DNA from: Streptosporangium subroseum
Lineage (GTDB): Bacteria; Actinomycetota; Actinomycetes; Streptosporangiales; Streptosporangiaceae
Length of the DNA: 51,676 nucleotides
Assembly (NCBI RefSeq): GCF_900188345.1
Contig: NZ_FZOD01000066.1
Coordinates: 1 to 51,676, forward strand
Direction of reading: 5' to 3'
The position numbers and the translations under genes were made by a program. The notes beneath the pieces were generated by a model, which had not been told where the DNA came from, made no database searches, and saw only the letters and a list, made by a program, of their open reading frames with translations. This document shows positions 7,914-16,636 of this stretch, piece by piece. Position 1 is the stretch's first letter. Each line of letters opens with the position of its first letter.

Positions 7914-8693
7914 TCAGCCGCCGCTCTCGGAGAAGTGCTGGAAGTCCTTGGCTCCCGACCAGATGCCGCCCCATCCCCAGCCGACCTTCGCGAAGGCCTT
8001 GACCACCCGGTCGCCGGGGTTGATCACGCCGGGGGCGTCCAGCGGGCGGGTGCCGAACTTGCGGGCGTTCTTGTGCGCCAGCGAGCCGTCCGCGGACACG
8101 TAGGGGTTCTCGCGGGGGTTGATGTCGACCGCCCTGCCGTAGGCGTGCTGGGACCAGCTGCTCGACCCCGTCGCCGGGCGGCAGTTGAAGGCCGAGGTGT
8201 TGTCGGCCTCGATCGAGTCGAAGTCACTGCCCTTGTAGGCGTCGACGAGCTGCATCTTGTAGATCGGCCACCGCCAGTCGTACAGGCGTCCGAAGACGTT
8301 GACGATGGCGTCGGTCCCGTCCTTGTTCACGACCAGCTCGCCGGTGTGCGGCTTGTCGTCGAAGCCCCAGTAGCTCATCGTGATCAGCCGCAGGTCCTGG
8401 ACCGGGACCGGGCATCCGGGCCGCCAGGAGTAGGGGAGCTGTTTGCGGGTGACGCGCGAGACCTTGGCCGAGAACTTCGGCGGTCCGGTGGGAGAAGGGC
8501 TCGCGGTGGTCGGCTCGGCCGAGGGGGTGGGAGGCGTGGAGGGTGAGGCCGGGACGGCGGCGGACGACGAGACCGGCGCCGGGGTGGACGGCGTCAGCGC
8601 CGAGGTGGACGCGCTGCACGCGGCCCCGGACAGGCAGCCGGCCACCACCGCGACACTCGTCCCCATCCGCACTGCCAACTGAGCTTTTTTCAT
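7914..8693 (-). CDS. Lipoprotein, M15-family D-Ala-D-Ala carboxypeptidase-like
   Basis: 259 aa. The N-terminus MKKAQLAVRMGTSVAVVAGC ends in a lipobox-like VAGC (Cys20) and is followed by a Ser/Pro/Thr-rich spacer to about residue 70. The peptidase domain contains SQHAYGRAVDIN, the SxHxxGxAxD zinc motif of M15 peptidases, and near the end KDFQHFSESGG, which supplies the last His ligand. Predicted to be anchored on the outer face of the membrane and to trim peptidoglycan stem peptides (VanY/M15C type). Upstream on the minus strand the start codon follows a TT-rich segment near CAGATG; no regulator is adjacent. Confidence 0.8.
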   Translation of the reverse strand: MKKAQLAVRMGTSVAVVAGCLSGAACSASTSALTPSTPAPVSSSAAVPASPSTPPTPSAEPTTASPSPTGPPKFSAKVSRVTRKQLPYSWRPGCPVPVQDLRLITMSYWGFDDKPHTGELVVNKDGTDAIVNVFGRLYDWRWPIYKMQLVDAYKGSDFDSIEADNTSAFNCRPATGSSSWSQHAYGRAVDINPRENPYVSADGSLAHKNARKFGTRPLDAPGVINPGDRVVKAFAKVGWGWGGIWSGAKDFQHFSESGG

Positions 8694-9052
8694 CTGTTGT
8701 CATCCCCCATGCCTGACAAACACGATAAGCGGTCATTGTATTTGATTAATTACACGAGGTGATAAACAGCAGCTGAGGAGCTATCTTCCACGCCGACGGC
8801 GCCGAATCGACGCCGATCCCGATCCGGCCGGGAAGATCATTTTGGGTACGGCGCGCTTGATGGGGCTGGCTGTCCGGGACTGAGGCGTTTCTCCTGCAGT
8901 GGGCGGTCTCGGCGTGGCCTCCGTCTCTTGTTTCGGAGGTTTCTGGCCTGATTTCAGATGTACTGACCAGCGAGTTCGAGTTCTTTGGCGGAGGTTTCTT
9001 CGAAAACTATCGTCTCTGTGTTCGAAGCCGCGCTACAGTCGGAGTCGTTGGA
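8694..9052. other. Intergenic region before the ATPase gene
   Basis: About 360 bases between the M15 lipoprotein start and the SOS-like box. It contains an AT-rich patch around 8735-8765 (probable promoter for the minus-strand lipoprotein gene) and no frame that reads like a protein. Nothing else recognised. Confidence 0.4.
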
Positions 9053-9068
9053 TCGAACACGGGTTCGG
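9053..9068. promoter_or_regulatory. LexA (SOS) box candidate upstream of the AAA ATPase
   Basis: TCGAACACGGGTTCGG matches the actinobacterial/Bacillus SOS consensus TCGAAC-N4-GTTCGA at 11 of 12 defined positions. It ends 30 bases before the chosen ATG (9099), a position expected for a repressor site. Confidence 0.6.
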
Positions 9069-9098
9069 ACGATGTCTGCCCAGGTGAAGGGGTGTGTC

Positions 9099-10415
9099 AT
9101 GGCGATGCTCACGGTGCCGCCGGTGGTCCTCGCCCCGCTTCCCCGGGTTTCCGTCGAGGATGGCGCGACACGCCGTAGCGCTTTCTACGGAAATCTACGT
9201 CGGCCGCTATATCCCGTCATAAAGTCCGAGACCGTGGACCCCGTGCGCAATCCCTACGCCCCCGGTGCGGGGCAGCGTCCCCCAGAGCTCGCCGGGCGCG
9301 ACCGTGAGTTACAACAGTTCGAGATCGTCCTGGAGCGGGTGGCCCGAGGGCGCCCGGAGCGGAGCATGGTCGTCACCGGCCTGCGCGGTGTGGGCAAGAC
9401 CGTCCTCCTCAACACCTTCAAGTCGATGGCCATGCAGCGTCTGTGGGGCACCGGGAAGATCGAGGCCCGGCCCGAGCAGTCGATCCGGCGTTCGGTGGCG
9501 GCGGCCCTTCACATGGCGATCCGCGAGCTGGCCCCCCGGCATCGGGCCCCCGAGCGCATCGAGGAGTTCCTCGGGGTGCTCAAGGCGTTCGCGATGCGCG
9601 ATCCGTCCGCGGCCAAGGGCACCTCGCACTGGTCTCCCGCGATCGACGTGCCCGCGGGGCGGGGTCGTGCCGACTCCGGTGACCTGGAGATCGACCTCAC
9701 CGAGTTGTTCGTCGACGCCGCCGCGGTGGCCACCGATCTGGGTGTCGGCATCGCGCTGTTCATCGACGAGATGCAGGACGTGCAGGCCCCCGACGTCTCG
9801 GCGCTCTGCGCGGCCTGCCACGAGCTCTCCCAGAGCGGTGGCCCGTTGATCGTGGTCGGCGCCGGCCTGCCGCACCTGCCCAGCGTGCTGTCGGCCAGCA
9901 AAAGCTACTCCGAGCGGCTGTTCCGCTATGCCAGGATCGACCGGCTCGACCGTGAGGCGGCAGACCTGGCGCTCATCGCCCCGGCCGAGAGCGAGGGTGT
10001 GGAGTTCACTCCCGAGGCCCTCGACGCGCTCTACGAAGCCGCCGACGGTTACCCCTACTTCGTCCAGGCCTACGGCAAGGTCGCCTGGGACCTGGCGCTG
10101 CGCAGCCCGATCACCGCTGACGACATCCGGGTCTCCGCGCCGGAGGCAGAGGAGGAGCTGGCGGTCGGCTTCTTCGGCAGTCGCTACGAGCGAGCCACCC
10201 CGGCCGAGCGCGACTACATGCACGCCATGGCCTCCATCGGTGACGAGCCCGTCGCCACCTCCGATGTGGCCGACGGCCTCGGCCGCAAACCGTCAAGCCT
10301 CTCCCCGGCCCGTGACAGCCTCATCAAGAAGGGGCTGATCTACAGCGCCGAGCGCGGATTGATCGCGTTCACCGTTCCGCACTTCGGCAAGTTCCTCCGT
10401 TCTCAACCTGTCTGA
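9099..10415 (+). CDS. AAA/Orc1-Cdc6-like ATPase with C-terminal winged helix
   Basis: 438 aa from the ATG with AAGGGG six bases upstream. Walker A is GLRGVGKT (residues 94-101); Walker B is ALFIDEMQD in mid-protein; a sensor-like region VVGAGLPHL follows. The last 70 residues (RDYMHAMASIGDEPVATSDV onward) look like a winged helix-turn-helix. This resembles the archaeal-type ATPases (Orc1/Cdc6, STAND-like) found as single genes in actinomycetes, of unknown role. SOS-box-like palindromes before it (9053) and overlapping its stop codon (10412) suggest DNA-damage control. No partner gene is co-directional; the next gene is convergent behind two hairpins. Confidence 0.72.
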   Translation: MAMLTVPPVVLAPLPRVSVEDGATRRSAFYGNLRRPLYPVIKSETVDPVRNPYAPGAGQRPPELAGRDRELQQFEIVLERVARGRPERSMVVTGLRGVGKTVLLNTFKSMAMQRLWGTGKIEARPEQSIRRSVAAALHMAIRELAPRHRAPERIEEFLGVLKAFAMRDPSAAKGTSHWSPAIDVPAGRGRADSGDLEIDLTELFVDAAAVATDLGVGIALFIDEMQDVQAPDVSALCAACHELSQSGGPLIVVGAGLPHLPSVLSASKSYSERLFRYARIDRLDREAADLALIAPAESEGVEFTPEALDALYEAADGYPYFVQAYGKVAWDLALRSPITADDIRVSAPEAEEELAVGFFGSRYERATPAERDYMHAMASIGDEPVATSDVADGLGRKPSSLSPARDSLIKKGLIYSAERGLIAFTVPHFGKFLRSQPV

Positions 10416-10427
10416 ACACATGTTCGA
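10412..10427. promoter_or_regulatory. Second SOS-box-like palindrome at the ATPase stop codon
   Basis: CTGAACACATGTTCGA matches the core CGAAC-N4-GTTCG with one change and includes the ATPase stop codon (10413-10415). It has weaker agreement at the outer bases than the 9053 site. Confidence 0.35.
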
Positions 10428-10450
10428 TATAGTGTGAGAGGCCCCTAGCC

Positions 10451-10494
10451 CTCTATATGGCTCTCTAGTGGGGAAGCTAGAGAGCCATATAGAG
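10451..10494. terminator. Perfect 18-bp inverted repeat between convergent genes
   Basis: CTCTATATGGCTCTCTAG (10451-10468), an 8-base loop, then CTAGAGAGCCATATAGAG (10477-10494). It sits between the convergent ATPase and MauE-like genes, so a bidirectional terminator is the simplest reading, although no long T-run follows. Confidence 0.6.
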
Positions 10495-10508
10495 CTGAAT
10501 GATGCTGT

Positions 10509-10534
10509 GCTAGAGAAATCTAAGGTTCTCTAGC
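10509..10534. repeat. Second CTAGAGA hairpin, 9-bp stem with 8-base loop
   Basis: GCTAGAGAA (10509-10517) pairs with TTCTCTAGC (10526-10534). The stem shares CTAGAGA with the hairpin 15 bases upstream, and both loops are 8 bases. It ends 1 base before the MauE-like stop codon. Confidence 0.6.
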
Positions 10535-10535
10535 G

Positions 10536-11375
10536 TCAGGCCGATACGGGGAGAGAATCCGGCAGAGGCTTGGCCTTGATCGGCTGTCCGTCGATGCCGA
10601 CGAGGGCCACCCGCACGGCCGGATGGCGCCCGCTCAGATAGATCGCGAAGACCACGTCCACCGGCTCACCGGAGTGGCTGAGCCCCGGGTAGGCGAAGAA
10701 TCGCCAGCAGAGCTCCCGCCAGCTGTCAATCGGTTCCGTGCCTGAGAGCAGGCTCTCGTGCGACTGCCAGGCCTTGCTCACGCGCAGGCGGTTGAGCGCG
10801 GTGGACGTGTCAAGAGGCCGCTGCTCGCAGGGGGCGCGATACCGGAGCCGGGCGGCTGCCTCCTCGATCTCCGGTGAGAGCGCCAGGAGCACCAGCAATC
10901 CGCCGATCGCGGCCGGAGCGTGGGCCCACGTGATACCGGTCAACATCGACCAGCCGGTGGCCCCGGGGGCCTGGAGCATTCCCGCGGACATGGCGGTCAG
11001 GACAACGGTGCGGCCCAGCGAGCGCAGTCCCACGGGGGTGGCGCTGACCTCGCCGAAGCAGCCGCAGCCCACATCCGGGCGACGGCGGCGCAACTCCCAG
11101 AGAACGTAGGTGGACACCGCGAAGAACGCGGTTATGCCCCACCGGAAGAACGAATAGTCGGTCATCAACAGGCCGACCGTCAAGAACAGCTCTCCGAACG
11201 CACAGCACAGCATCGCGGGCGTGTGCCACCGTTCGGCCACCAGCACCGCCGGCCCGAGCTTGCTCAGCGCACCCGGTTCGGACTCGCGCGCCGCCGTCCA
11301 GATCTTGGCGACCGTACCCGCCACCAGTAGCAGAACCAGAACCGGAAGCTGCGCGATGACAATCGTCGTCAGCAT
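10536..11375 (-). CDS. MauE/DoxX-like redox-associated membrane protein
   Basis: 279 aa. Four or five hydrophobic helices in the first 180 residues, with the loop signature GCGCFGEVSATPVG; C-x-C-F-G is the hallmark of MauE-type proteins that work with thiol-disulfide exchange. MauE proteins are usually about 180-200 aa; this one has an extra soluble C-terminal domain of about 90 residues (ending IDGQPIKAKPLPDSLPVSA). ATG 11375 follows GGGGTGA at good distance and lies 5 bases after the stop of the upstream Cys-rich gene, so the two form an operon. Likely role: membrane redox partner for that Cys-rich protein (inference). Confidence 0.7.
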   Translation of the reverse strand: MLTTIVIAQLPVLVLLLVAGTVAKIWTAARESEPGALSKLGPAVLVAERWHTPAMLCCAFGELFLTVGLLMTDYSFFRWGITAFFAVSTYVLWELRRRRPDVGCGCFGEVSATPVGLRSLGRTVVLTAMSAGMLQAPGATGWSMLTGITWAHAPAAIGGLLVLLALSPEIEEAAARLRYRAPCEQRPLDTSTALNRLRVSKAWQSHESLLSGTEPIDSWRELCWRFFAYPGLSHSGEPVDVVFAIYLSGRHPAVRVALVGIDGQPIKAKPLPDSLPVSA

Positions 11376-11380
11376 CTGTG

Positions 11381-12331
11381 TCACCCCAATCCGAGCCGGA
11401 CGTTGAAGCACCCGTTGGTCAGGTCACCACCGAGTTCCACGAAGGAGGTCGGCGACAGCTCCACGATCCGGCCACGCGGGGAGGTCCCGCATTCCAGGCA
11501 GCGATCGCAGAACCGGCCGGCCATACAGCCACATGCCACGATCGGCAGGACCGAGGTGCGTCCCGCGCACACGTTGCGCACGTTGAGCATCGAACCCAAT
11601 GAGAGATAGGGCAGACCGGCGCAGGACACCCCGGCCTCGTCACAGGCCGTGTCGGACCGCTCCAACATGGGGTAGGCCGCTCCCTGCTCGTCGAAGTCGA
11701 AGGCGTCCGACCAGGTGGCCGTGCCCGAGATCCGTGACTGCACGCTGCTGTAGCCGAGGGGCGGCGGAGGAACGGCCGTCCACCGGTAGGGCGGCTGCGA
11801 GGTCGCCGGCAGGCGTGCGTGGGTCACGCCGTTCTCGCGGATCCCGATCGCGTCGAACAGGTAACCCGGTTCGAACTGCGGGTGCCGAACCCGTAGCCGC
11901 CCCGAGGCGCCGTAAGGGATGACGATCGTGCGCTGCCCTCGATGCGGCCCGCAGTACAGCTCCACGGTGCGGTCCTTGGCGTCGGTGCCGATCGACTGGA
12001 TCACCCCGGTCATCCGGGTGACGTCCGCCCAGATTCGCTCCACGACCCGGCCGGCCCGCAGCGCCCTGATGATCACGTTGGAACCCACGGGCAGATCGGC
12101 CGGGCTGACGGCCTCGCCGCGCCAGGCGGTCGCCCACGGCGCGATGATGAGCCGTTCCTCGCGGCCCTCGGGAGTGTCGATGACGATCAGATGCGGGCTG
12201 ACGTCCAAGATCTCGCCGGTGACCGAATGGAGGAGTTCACCTTCGCTGGAAACCGGCCCCGGATCCTGAACGGTCCGGCCAAGCGCGGCCGCCGCCAGGA
12301 CGCGGCGGCGTTCAGCGCTGCGATAGGGCAT
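11381..12331 (-). CDS. Cys-rich protein with C-terminal double-psi beta-barrel-like domain
   Basis: 316 aa, start ATG 12331 with GGAGAG five bases upstream. The N-terminal half contains strands resembling OB/SH3-like barrels (LIVIDTPEGREERLIIAP, then GVIQSIGTDAKDRTVELYCG). The C-terminal 110 residues run LPYLSLGSMLNVRNVCAGRT to GRIVELSPTSFVELGG to CFNVRL, which follows the order of RlpA/3D double-psi barrels (LPxGTxVxVxN, then GRxIDLSxxAFxxLG). There are ten cysteines, with a dense CGCMAGRFCDRCLEC cluster. No clear signal peptide, so location is unclear. Coupled to the MauE-like gene downstream, suggesting its disulfides are handled by that protein. The fold assignment is my inference from pattern. 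Confidence 0.55.
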   Translation of the reverse strand: MPYRSAERRRVLAAAALGRTVQDPGPVSSEGELLHSVTGEILDVSPHLIVIDTPEGREERLIIAPWATAWRGEAVSPADLPVGSNVIIRALRAGRVVERIWADVTRMTGVIQSIGTDAKDRTVELYCGPHRGQRTIVIPYGASGRLRVRHPQFEPGYLFDAIGIRENGVTHARLPATSQPPYRWTAVPPPPLGYSSVQSRISGTATWSDAFDFDEQGAAYPMLERSDTACDEAGVSCAGLPYLSLGSMLNVRNVCAGRTSVLPIVACGCMAGRFCDRCLECGTSPRGRIVELSPTSFVELGGDLTNGCFNVRLGLG

Positions 12332-12629
12332 TGTCGCTCTCCATGTTCGGCGAGGTGTTTCAGCCAGCGTCACATGCTTCGCGCAGTCCCGCTGTTCGCT
12401 CCACCAATAAATACGGCAGGTGTCCGACCATGTACTAGAGTTCCCCCCCTTCGTAGAACGCATTGCACCCATAAACTGTCAAAGCCGCGCCTAGCGGCTC
12501 TTGAGTGTCTCACCGCTCAACAATGCCGATCTTTGCCGTTGGCGGGATAAAATATGGATTTCGGTTCAGCCGCACTATGGGCTCCGGCTGCGATTCTGGC
12601 CACACGAGGCACACCCTGAGCGCGGGCTG

Positions 12630-13184
12630 GTGATCGTGTTGACCGGCGGGACCGAAGAGGAGTTTCGCGAGTATGTCGTTGCTCGCGGGTCTGCGCTTCT
12701 CCATGCCGCCTACCAACTCACCGGACATCCCAGCGATGCCGAGGACCTGCTTCAGGCGGCGCTGGTCAAGACCTACCTCGCCTGGGACCGCATCGAAGAC
12801 CACGGGGCCCTGGACTGCTACGTGCGGCGGGCGATGGTCAACATCAACATCTCCTGGTGGCGCCGGCGCAAGCTGGAGGAGTATCCCTCGGAGAACCTCC
12901 CGGAGCCGGTGCTCGGCGGCGGACAGGGTTATCTGCCCGAACAGATGGTCACCGGTGATCACAGCCGGCTGCCCGAGCAGGTGGAGGAGGCACTCGACCG
13001 GCTGCCCACCCGGATGCGGGCCGCGGTCGTGCTGCGCTACTACGAGGACATGACCGAGCCGGAGATCGCCAAGGCCCTGGGCATCAGCGTGGGAACGGTC
13101 AAGAGCACGGTCTCCCGGGCGATGGCCAAGCTCCGCGGCGACCTCACCGTGCCGGAGCAGCGGCAGTTGGAGCCGCAGACCTAG
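12630..13184 (+). CDS. ECF sigma factor, SigE family
   Basis: About 184 aa. Region 2 is seen in EEFREYVVARGSALLHAAYQ to DAEDLLQAALVKTYLAWDRI, with a VRRAMVNINISWWRRRK helix. Region 4 is VEEALDRLPTRMRAAVVLRY, then EMTEPEIAKALGISVGTVKS-type helix-turn-helix (here DMTEPEIAKALGIS). This is the actinobacterial SigE-like (TIGR02983) group. GTG codons at 12630 and 12636 are the likely starts; the open frame extends to a TTG at 12501 but that part looks non-coding. Divergent from the Cys-rich/MauE operon, which it may control. No anti-sigma gene is adjacent. Confidence 0.78.
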   Translation: MIVLTGGTEEEFREYVVARGSALLHAAYQLTGHPSDAEDLLQAALVKTYLAWDRIEDHGALDCYVRRAMVNINISWWRRRKLEEYPSENLPEPVLGGGQGYLPEQMVTGDHSRLPEQVEEALDRLPTRMRAAVVLRYYEDMTEPEIAKALGISVGTVKSTVSRAMAKLRGDLTVPEQRQLEPQT

Positions 13185-13196
13185 CGTTTGCCCGGT

Positions 13197-13215
13197 AATC
13201 GAGTCAGACTCGATT
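13197..13215. promoter_or_regulatory. Inverted repeat upstream of the acyl-CoA synthetase
   Basis: AATCGAGT, three bases, ACTCGATT: a perfect 8-bp inverted repeat with 3-base centre, starting 13 bases after the sigma factor stop and ending 13 bases before the ATG at 13229. Candidate operator of a TetR/FadR-like regulator; too small and without T-run for a terminator. Confidence 0.4.
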
Positions 13216-13228
13216 GATGCGGAGCACG

Positions 13229-14800
<1,572 letters not shown>

Positions 14801-14811
14801 GATCCACCGGC

Positions 14812-15028
14812 CTGAGCGTCACTCGTCCACACGGGTAAGCCTCATCCGTTCACCGGTGTGAGCGTCACTCGTCCACAGGTGTGAGCGGCACCCGTTCGCC
14901 GGGTGAGCGTTGCTCCTCCACATGGGGTTGCTCCTCCACATGGGTAAGCGACACTTGTCCACAGGCGTGAGCATCATTCGTCCACGGGGGTGGGCATTAC
15001 TCGTCCACCGGGGGGAGCATTACTCGGA
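14812..15028. repeat. Array of about ten 23-bp repeats with DnaA-box-like cores
   Basis: Units of the form GTGAGCGTCACTCGTCCACAGG begin near 14812, 14835, 14858, 14881, 14903, 14925, 14945, 14967, 14990 and 15012. The conserved core TCGTCCACA differs by one base from the Streptomyces DnaA box TTGTCCACA, and one unit (near 14954) is a perfect TTGTCCACA. No spacers, so not CRISPR. The array overlaps the 3' end of the MarR gene. Confidence 0.7.
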
Positions 15029-15562
15029 CGGAGTGAGATCCGCCGGTATGCGCTCTTCCGCCTCGTGGTCGCACGGTGTGCGCTGGGACGGGAATTCGGC
15101 GCCCGCCGTGGCGCAGGGCCGTACGGCGTCGCGAACGACCCTGAGGGTGTCCAGGAAGACAGAGAGCTGCTCGGGGGAGAGCAGGCCGGTGAACCACGTC
15201 TCGATGTCGTGAAGGTGCTGCGGGACCACGGCGCCGAGCCGGTCGGTGCCGAGCTCGGTGATGACCGCGTAGGAGGCCCGGCGGTCGGTGGGGCATGCCT
15301 GTCTTGTGACCAGCCCCTCACGTTCCAGCCGATCGACGACCCTCGTCATCCCGCTGGTGGACAGGCTCGTCTGTGCGGCCAGGTCGCTCATGCGCAGGCG
15401 ACGTTCCGGCGAGCGTGCCAGCCGGATCAGCGTCTCGAAGTCGATGTCTGAAAGCCCCACCGCGAGGAAAGAGTGGTGCGTCTTCGCTGAGATGCCGGTG
15501 TAGACCTCGGCGAGGAGGCCCATGGCCGTCAGGCGCGAGTCATCAAAGGGGATCACGTTCAC
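15020..15562 (-). CDS. MarR-family transcriptional regulator
   Basis: 180 aa. Winged helix-turn-helix: DFETLIRLARSPERRLRMSD, LAAQTSLSTSGMTRVVDRLE (recognition helix), then REGLVTRQACPTDRRASYAV with the wing Asp-Arg-Arg typical of MarR. C-terminal dimer helix HLHDIETWFTGLLSPEQLSV. Start GTG 15562. Divergently transcribed from the YceI gene with 95 bases between, where a perfect palindrome (15587-15600) is the likely operator, so it probably represses both itself and YceI. Its last codons run into the 23-bp repeat array. Confidence 0.85.
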   Translation of the reverse strand: MNVIPFDDSRLTAMGLLAEVYTGISAKTHHSFLAVGLSDIDFETLIRLARSPERRLRMSDLAAQTSLSTSGMTRVVDRLEREGLVTRQACPTDRRASYAVITELGTDRLGAVVPQHLHDIETWFTGLLSPEQLSVFLDTLRVVRDAVRPCATAGAEFPSQRTPCDHEAEERIPADLTPSE

Positions 15563-15586
15563 ACTCTATCCCACAGTAGTTGACGT

Positions 15587-15600
15587 GAGGAATATTCCTC
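15587..15600. promoter_or_regulatory. Palindromic operator candidate for the MarR regulator
   Basis: GAGGAATATTCCTC, a perfect 14-bp palindrome midway between the divergent MarR and YceI starts. Size and position fit a MarR dimer site. Confidence 0.6.
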
Positions 15601-15657
15601 GTGTAGAAATCTGTTGTCGCAACCATCATCGCAGCAAGAATCTCTTCGGGAGTAGAC

Positions 15658-16218
15658 ATGACCACTCGGACCTGGGAAAACCTTCAGCTCCCCACCCCCG
15701 GCACCTTCACCTTTGACGTGGCCCACACCAGGATCGGTTTTGTCGCCAAGCACATGATGGTGAGCAAGGTCCGCGGTCACTTCGACGAGTTCACCGGCAC
15801 CGTCACGGTCGCCGAGAACCCCCTCGAGTCCTCCGCCGAGCTCACGATCAAGGCCGCGAGCATCAACACCAGCTCTCCCGACCGTGACGGCCACCTGCGC
15901 AGCGACGACTTCCTCTCCGTCGACAAGTTCCCGGAGATCACCTTCCGCAGCACCAGCGTCGCGGGCCACTCCGGCGACGAGTTCGTTCTCGTGGGCGACC
16001 TCACCGTCCGTGACGTCACCAAGCAGGTCGAGCTCACCGTCGAGTACGGCGGCGCCGGCACCAACCCGTGGGGCCAGGAGCTCTGGGGTTTCTCCCTCAC
16101 GACCGAGATCGACCGCGAGGCGTTCGGTCTGACCTGGAACCAGGCGCTGGAGACCGGCGGCGTCCTGGTCTCGAAGAAGATCAAGATCGAGGTCGAGGGC
16201 GAAGCCAACCGCGCCTAA
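15658..16218 (+). CDS. YceI family protein
   Basis: 186 aa, the usual length. YceI lipocalin-like features in order: FTFDVAHTRIGFVAKHMMVS, KVRGHFDEFTGTVTV, SSAELTIKAASINTSSPDRD, HLRSDDFLSVDKFPEITFRS, LTVRDVTKQVELTVEYGG and the final EIDREAFGLTWNQALETGG. No signal peptide, so a cytoplasmic isoprenoid- or lipid-binding protein, as is common in actinomycetes. ATG has GGGAG five bases ahead. Followed by a strong hairpin terminator. Regulation by the divergent MarR protein is likely. Confidence 0.9.
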   Translation: MTTRTWENLQLPTPGTFTFDVAHTRIGFVAKHMMVSKVRGHFDEFTGTVTVAENPLESSAELTIKAASINTSSPDRDGHLRSDDFLSVDKFPEITFRSTSVAGHSGDEFVLVGDLTVRDVTKQVELTVEYGGAGTNPWGQELWGFSLTTEIDREAFGLTWNQALETGGVLVSKKIKIEVEGEANRA

Positions 16219-16234
16219 GCTCCATGATCTGTAC

Positions 16235-16265
16235 GGGCTCCTTCCTCGTCCGCGAGAAGGAGCCC
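16235..16265 (+). terminator. Hairpin terminator of the YceI gene
   Basis: GGGCTCCTT (16235-16243) pairs with AAGGAGCCC (16257-16265), with an inner CTCG/CGAG stem; followed by a short TCGTTGT stretch. It lies 17 bases after the YceI stop. Confidence 0.7.
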
Positions 16266-16351
16266 TCGTTGTGCTCGCGTGTTGAGATTTAGTGTCTCGA
16301 ATAGTAGGAATCCCCAGGGTTATCATCAGGCCTAGCTGGGAATTCCTTGCT

Positions 16352-16398
16352 CTGTCCACAGATGGGGAGCAAGTTATCCACCATCTGTGGATAACTTG
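16352..16398. promoter_or_regulatory. DnaA-box cluster in an inverted repeat
   Basis: CAAGTTATCCAC (16370-16381), 5-base centre, GTGGATAACTTG (16387-16398): a perfect 12-bp inverted repeat holding a consensus DnaA box on the minus strand (TTATCCACA, 16386-16394) and TTATCCACC on the plus strand. CTGTCCACA (16352-16360) is a third, weaker box. It lies about 90 bases upstream of tRNA-Ser. The rest of 16266-16486 shows no gene. Confidence 0.6.
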
Positions 16399-16486
16399 GC
16401 GGCGATCGCCGTTCGCGACGCGAAGGCAAACCACTTTGCCGCCTCGCCGTAAGGCCGGTACGCTGTGCTGAGCCGCACGGCAACCA

Positions 16487-16575
16487 GGAGGCTTCGCCTA
16501 GTCAGGTCTATGGCGCCGCACTGCTAATGCGGTTTGGCAGCAATGCCATCGGGAGTTCAAATCTCCCAGCCTCCG
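16487..16575 (+). tRNA. tRNA-Ser (anticodon GCT)
   Basis: Acceptor GGAGGCT (16487-16493) pairs with AGCCTCC (16568-16574), discriminator G. D-arm CGCCTAGTCAGGTCTATGGCG; anticodon stem CCGCA/TGCGG with loop CTGCTAA (GCT reads AGC/AGT codons); long variable arm TTTGGCAGCAATGCCATC, as required for a class II tRNA; T-arm GGGAGTTCAAATCTCCC. CCA is not encoded. The 3' 58 bases recur at 27404-27461. Confidence 0.95.
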
Positions 16576-16578
16576 CAG
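16521..16578 (+). repeat. Attachment-site repeat, copy within the tRNA 3' half
   Basis: This 58-base stretch (from CTGCTAATGCGG to CTCCGCAG) recurs at 27404-27461 with three mismatches. A tRNA 3' end duplicated at the far side of an island is the usual footprint of tyrosine-integrase insertion. Confidence 0.65.
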
Positions 16579-16584
16579 GTCAGA

Positions 16585-16618
16585 GGCCCTCTCCCAGATT
16601 CTGGGAGAGGGCCTTTTT
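16585..16618 (+). terminator. Intrinsic terminator after tRNA-Ser
   Basis: GGCCCTCTCCCAG (16585-16597), ATT loop, CTGGGAGAGGGCC (16601-16613), then TTTTT: a perfect 13-bp stem. Confidence 0.9.
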
Positions 16619-16636
16619 GATCTTCAAGGTCGCCAT

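Noticed and set aside
14812..15028. CRISPR array
   Set aside because: The 23-bp units are directly adjacent with no spacers, and no cas gene is in the window.
16352..16398. The chromosomal oriC itself
   Set aside because: oriC of actinomycetes lies between dnaA and dnaN with many boxes; neither gene is present.
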